Positions 60,836-64,000 of a stretch of DNA of 64,000 nucleotides are shown one piece after another. Each line of letters opens with the position of its first letter. Position 1 is the stretch's first letter. This DNA comes from Udaeobacter sp963725505. Lineage in GTDB: Bacteria; Verrucomicrobiota; Verrucomicrobiia; Chthoniobacterales; UBA10450. Where the stretch lies: contig CAVRYN010000009.1 of the NCBI GenBank assembly GCA_963725505.1, forward strand, positions 65,938-129,937, in the 5' to 3' direction. The position numbers and the translations under genes are program-made. A model generated the notes under the pieces. The model was not told where the DNA came from. It made no database searches and saw nothing but the letters and a program-made list of their open reading frames with translations.

Positions 60836-62572
60836 TTACGGTTGTGAGATTTTATCTCGTGATGCGTTACGTCGTGAGGCGAGGCTCATATGGATTCCGG
60901 CGACGGCCATTCCGCCTTCGCCGACGGCCGCAGCGCAACGCTTCACTGATCCAGAGCGGACATCGCCGGCGGCAAAGATTCCTGGAAGACTCGTTTCAAG
61001 CGGAGCGGGGCGGCGTTTGTTTTCGCGCCAGGCTGGTGCTTCTGCGATGTCCGCGCCGGTTTTGATGAATCCTTTCTCGTCCCGCTCGATTTCCGGCGGC
61101 AACCACTCTGTGCATGGGCGCGCGCCGATCATGGAAAACACGGCGGGCGTCCGAACGACTCGGCGCTCGCCTGTCTTGGTATTTTCCAGTTCGATTTGTT
61201 CCAGCTTTTTGCCGCCAGACATTTTGCGGATCTCAGTGTTATAGAGAATCTCAATGTTTTCACCGGCTTCTACCCGACGCGAAAGATAGTCCGACATCTT
61301 GTTGGCAATGTTGTTTCCCCTAACGACAAGTAGTACTTTGGCTGCACCGTCGGAAAGGAACATCGCTGCCTGGCCGGCTGAGTTGCCGCTGCCGGCGACA
61401 ACAACAGTTTCGTTGCGACAAAGCTGACCCTCCAGCGCGGTGGCAGCGTAATAAACGCCGACACCTTCGAATTGTTCGCGGCCCTCGGCTTCGAGCCGGC
61501 CATAATCGGCGCCAGTGGTAATCAGGACAGCTTTTGCGCGGAGCACCGCACCACAACCTTCCGTCTCGAGGCATGCACGGTACTCGCCATCAGGGTGGTA
61601 TTGCAGAGAGAGGGCCTGGGCTGGTGTGGAAAATTTCGCGCCGAACCGGTAGGCCTGAAGCTGAGCCAGCCAGGTTAGTTCACCGCCACCAATGCCGGTC
61701 GGGAATCCAAAGAAGTTTTCAATGAGCGACGAGGAACCGGCTTGTCCGCCCGGCGCATAACTTTCCACAACGACCGTCTTCAATCCCTCGGACGCGGCAT
61801 ACACCGCTGCGGCCAGACCGGCCGGTCCAGCGCCAACGATTGCGAGATCGCAAAAAACTTCGGTCTCATTTTCTTCCGCGAGCGACCGCAGCAAGCCGGC
61901 TTCCCGGGCAACTTCGCGCAACGACGGCTTGCGCAAGCGCGCACCGGCCGGGGTGATCAAGACCGGCAAATCGCGAGTCGTTAGGTGAAAACGTTCGCTC
62001 AGTGCTTCGCCCTGTTCGCTTTCAAATTCTATCAGCCGGTGCGGAATGCGATTCTTGTCGAGAAAATCATCGAGCTGATGTCCATCGCGCGCGTTGCGGC
62101 TGGCCAGAACACGCATGCCCGCAAATTCGCGATCGCGACGAAGCCGGCGTCGTCGCATGATCAGCGCATCGACGATCGTCTTGCTCACGGCGGGAATTTC
62201 CGCCAGCGCGCGCCGAAGTTCGGCCGCGGGAATGAGGAGTATCTCGGCCTCATCCGATGCGACTCTGGACGAACCGAGGATCGACGTGCCCTGGAGCATC
62301 GATACGTCGCCCATGAACTCCCGCTCGCGCGCGTTAGCCAGATTATATTCAGTGTCGTCGCGCGTCTCGAACGCTTCGAGTTCGCCGCGCAAAACAATTG
62401 CCAGTCCGAGATCACGTTGCCCGGCCTTGAACAGCACGTCGCCGCGTTTCATCACGCGGCGTTCGCCCAAAGGCTCAAGTAGCGAAAGCTGATGATCGTT
62501 CAGTTTTGGAAACGCGATGCTTTCAGTATCGCGGTAGAACTGTTCGTCCTGCTCCTCGTCAGTCACGTGCAA
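60836..62572 (-). CDS. cNMP-binding / glutaredoxin-like / thioredoxin reductase-like fusion
   Basis: 578 residues. Residues about 25-140 are a cyclic-nucleotide-binding domain (DVLFKAGQRDLGLAIVLRGE, EFMGDVSMLQ). Residues about 150-220 form a thioredoxin-like spacer (NRIPHRLIEFES, LPVLITPAG). Residues about 235-570 are an FAD/NAD(P) oxidoreductase: LAIVGAGPAGLAAAVYAASEG, PGGQAGSSSLIENFFGF, VVVAGSGNSAGQAAMFL, and GIFAAGDVRSGSVKRCAAAVGEG. The position of the redox CATC of thioredoxin reductase reads YYAATALEG, so the active disulfide is absent. Possibly a signal-responsive oxidoreductase. Confidence 0.9.
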   Translation of the reverse strand: MHVTDEEQDEQFYRDTESIAFPKLNDHQLSLLEPLGERRVMKRGDVLFKAGQRDLGLAIVLRGELEAFETRDDTEYNLANAREREFMGDVSMLQGTSILGSSRVASDEAEILLIPAAELRRALAEIPAVSKTIVDALIMRRRRLRRDREFAGMRVLASRNARDGHQLDDFLDKNRIPHRLIEFESEQGEALSERFHLTTRDLPVLITPAGARLRKPSLREVAREAGLLRSLAEENETEVFCDLAIVGAGPAGLAAAVYAASEGLKTVVVESYAPGGQAGSSSLIENFFGFPTGIGGGELTWLAQLQAYRFGAKFSTPAQALSLQYHPDGEYRACLETEGCGAVLRAKAVLITTGADYGRLEAEGREQFEGVGVYYAATALEGQLCRNETVVVAGSGNSAGQAAMFLSDGAAKVLLVVRGNNIANKMSDYLSRRVEAGENIEILYNTEIRKMSGGKKLEQIELENTKTGERRVVRTPAVFSMIGARPCTEWLPPEIERDEKGFIKTGADIAEAPAWRENKRRPAPLETSLPGIFAAGDVRSGSVKRCAAAVGEGGMAVAGIHMSLASRRNASRDKISQP

Positions 62573-62903
62573 ACTTTACGCGCGACTCAGCACAATCCAA
62601 CTCTGAGCTGCGCTCGCTGCTTTGGCGGTTAAGAAACCGTAGTCCCAAAAAGTTTCCCGATGACTGCCGTAGCCGCCATCGCGAGTGCACTGACCTGATT
62701 TTTTTAATCAGGAAAGCAGGAGCGCAGGAGAGATTTCTTTTGCGCGAAGCGCTTTGGAGTGCGGCGGTGCTCCGCCGCTTTCCTCAGAAGATTCCTGCCG
62801 CGCGCAAGATTGCGAAAGGGATGACGCAAGCTGTGCTAAGCGCGCCGTAAGACATTAACATTTTTTTTGCACGTGTTCGGATAGCCATGGAGAAGTCTCC
62901 TTT
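62573..62903. other. Non-coding region upstream of the PhzF-like gene
   Basis: 331 bases without a supportable gene. It includes a hairpin GCGGCGGTGCTCCGCCGC at 62761-62778 of the kind also seen at 9579-9590 (GCTGCGGAGCACCGCCGC), probably an interspersed palindrome. A ribosome binding site GGAGAAG precedes the ATG at 62904. Confidence 0.45.
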
Positions 62904-63834
62904 ATGCCACACCGTACTTACGAATTCGTTCAGCTTGACGTGTTCACGCAGACGCCGCTCGCGGGCAATCCACTGGCCATCTTCACGGACGGTCGCGGCT
63001 TAGACGATGGCGAGATGCAAGCTTTAGCGCGGGAGATGAATCTTTCGGAAACGACTTTCATTCTGCCGCGTGATGCCGCCACTGAAGCTCGCGAAGGAAA
63101 GAAAGTCCGCATCTTCACCGTCGAGCAGGAGTTGCCGTTTGCCGGCCATCCGACACTTGGGACAGCGCTGCACTTGTATGTGTCGCAAGGCCCGGTCCAA
63201 TTCAAAGAAATCTGCCGAGATCATCCTTGATTTGAAAGCCGGGAAAATCCCGGTGCGTTTCACTCCGGATTCCGAGAACGCCGGGCGTGATCGTGTGGAC
63301 GGTCAGGTGTTCGGCGAAATGCGACAACGCGATCCCGAATTTCGACCGGCACTTTCACGAGAAGAAGTGGCTCGCGTCATTGGAATCGCCGTTGACGAGA
63401 TTGCTTCGGAATGGCCGATACAGCCGGTCTCGACAGGGTTGACCTTCACGATCGTGCCCTTCCGAAATCGACAAACGCTCTCGGATCTGAAGTTTAGTTA
63501 CGCACAGGCAGCGGAATTTCTGAAGAATTCCGGCGCCAACTTTTTCTACTTTCTGTGTCCCGAACGGCGCGAAGGCCGGCTTGAAGCTCGAGCTCGAATG
63601 TTTTTTTACGGTGGCGAAGATCCTGCCACAGGGTCGGCGGCGGGCTGCGCCGCCAGTTGGATGGTCCAACACGAAGTCGCAAAGAGCGATGAGCAGGTGC
63701 TGATTCGCCAGGGGATCGAGTGCCGTCGTCCAAGCGAACTGTACGTCCGAGCAATCCGCGAAGGCGAGCGCGTTACCAACGTCCGCGTAGGCGGCTATGC
63801 CGTGGAAATACTGCGCGGAACCGTGGTGCTCTGA
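62904..63834 (+). pseudogene. PhzF-family epimerase, one frameshift
   Basis: Frame 1 (from 62904) gives YEFVQLDVFTQTPLAGNPLA, MNLSETTFILP and FTVEQELPFAGHPTLGTAL, with the catalytic Glu expected in the SETTF segment. Near 63210 the reading frame must move by one base, after which LDLKAGKIPVRFTPD, FYGGEDPATGSAAGCAASWM (substrate site) and RVGGYAVEILRGTVVL complete a protein of about 300 residues. PhzF relatives isomerise small acids such as diaminopimelate-like or phenazine precursors; substrate unknown. Confidence 0.85.
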
Positions 63835-63841
63835 GTAATTC

Positions 63842-64000
63842 CTATCGAGACTTAAACGGTCCCTCAAAAACGCTCTCCGAGACTTCGCGCCGATCGTTGG
63901 GGCTTTCGCGCACCTGCAATTTTTCAGGCAGCACTTCTTTAGCGCCGGGTTTGCCGACTGCCGCCATCGCTTCGACTTGAAACTCATCAGGAATCCGCAG
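63842..64000 (-). CDS. Nitroreductase-family protein, C-terminal part
   Basis: The minus-strand frame is open from the window edge to a stop at 63842-63844, 52 residues. LRIPDEFQVEAMAAVGKPGA, KEVLPEKLQVRESPNDRREV and SESVFEGPFKSR match the C-terminus of FMN-dependent nitroreductase-family proteins (AVGKPG...LPE...E.PN.R). The start and FMN-binding part lie beyond the window. Confidence 0.75.
   Translation of the reverse strand: MRIPDEFQVEAMAAVGKPGAKEVLPEKLQVRESPNDRREVSESVFEGPFKSR

Noticed and set aside
1..64000. tRNA, rRNA, CRISPR array or riboswitch
   Set aside because: I looked for cloverleaf-type TTCGANTC arms, conserved rRNA blocks, regularly spaced short repeats and known riboswitch cores, and saw none that hold up.

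Overview
The window looks like chromosomal DNA from a Gram-negative, didermic soil bacterium. I infer Verrucomicrobiota of the Chthoniobacterales/Udaeobacter type, with moderate confidence. Evidence is an LpxH-like phosphatase, porins ending in Phe, system II cytochrome c maturation genes, a peptidase-S74 repeat protein, DUF899/SRPBCC genes, four-helix-bundle (IVP-like) protein and many interspersed palindromic repeats of the kinds common in such genomes. No rRNA, tRNA, CRISPR array or prophage was recognised.

Layout. 0-5 kb: a conserved protein cut by the window edge, a DUF1353 lipoprotein, a frameshifted resB and an alpha/beta hydrolase. 5-13 kb: housekeeping genes (macrodomain deacetylase, pdxH, cysteine desulfurase, hisC, mnmE, pyrD, a methyltransferase). 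13-15 kb: an ECF sigma factor operon (sigma, one-TM protein, membrane-anchored periplasmic sensor) facing a Spy-like gene; both sides carry the same promoter motif at identical spacing. 15-22 kb: ggt, a four-helix-bundle protein, an NlpC/P60-type protein and a beta-lactamase/alpha-beta-hydrolase fusion.

22.4-26.6 kb is an apparent integron cassette cluster without integrase (CALIN-like). It has two homologous attC sites, a possible degenerate third, cassette genes (small membrane protein, GNAT, SDR, SnoaL-like, YjbR-like), and an IS110/IS1111-type element inserted exactly in the inverse core of one attC. 26.6-32 kb: a WalJ-like MBL hydrolase, an S74 repeat protein lying between the walJ 5' end and a truncated copy of it, and two CPBP proteases. 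32-36 kb: a damaged ccsA, a PTS EIIA domain, DUF2270, mazG and secG.

36-53 kb is a phosphate/polyphosphate island. CYTH and CHAD proteins face ppk1, polyphosphate-glucokinase-like and sixA genes; then follows phoB-phoR-arsC-pstS-pstC-pstA-pstB-phoU, all on the minus strand, with two paralogous porins divergent from phoB. Putative PhoB boxes (7-mers in 11-bp steps) sit before pstS and the first porin. Nearly every gene from pstA to porin 1 carries single-base frameshifts, many in homopolymers, while flanking genes are intact. That pattern suggests local consensus error as much as gene decay.

53-64 kb: two exported hypotheticals, an LpxH-like phosphoesterase, an ArsR-SRPBCC-DUF899 group with a palindromic operator on the arsR start codon, an ArsM-like methyltransferase, a DHA2-type MFS exporter, a UBP zinc finger next to a cNMP-binding/thioredoxin-reductase-like fusion without CxxC, a frameshifted PhzF-family gene and the C-terminus of a nitroreductase.
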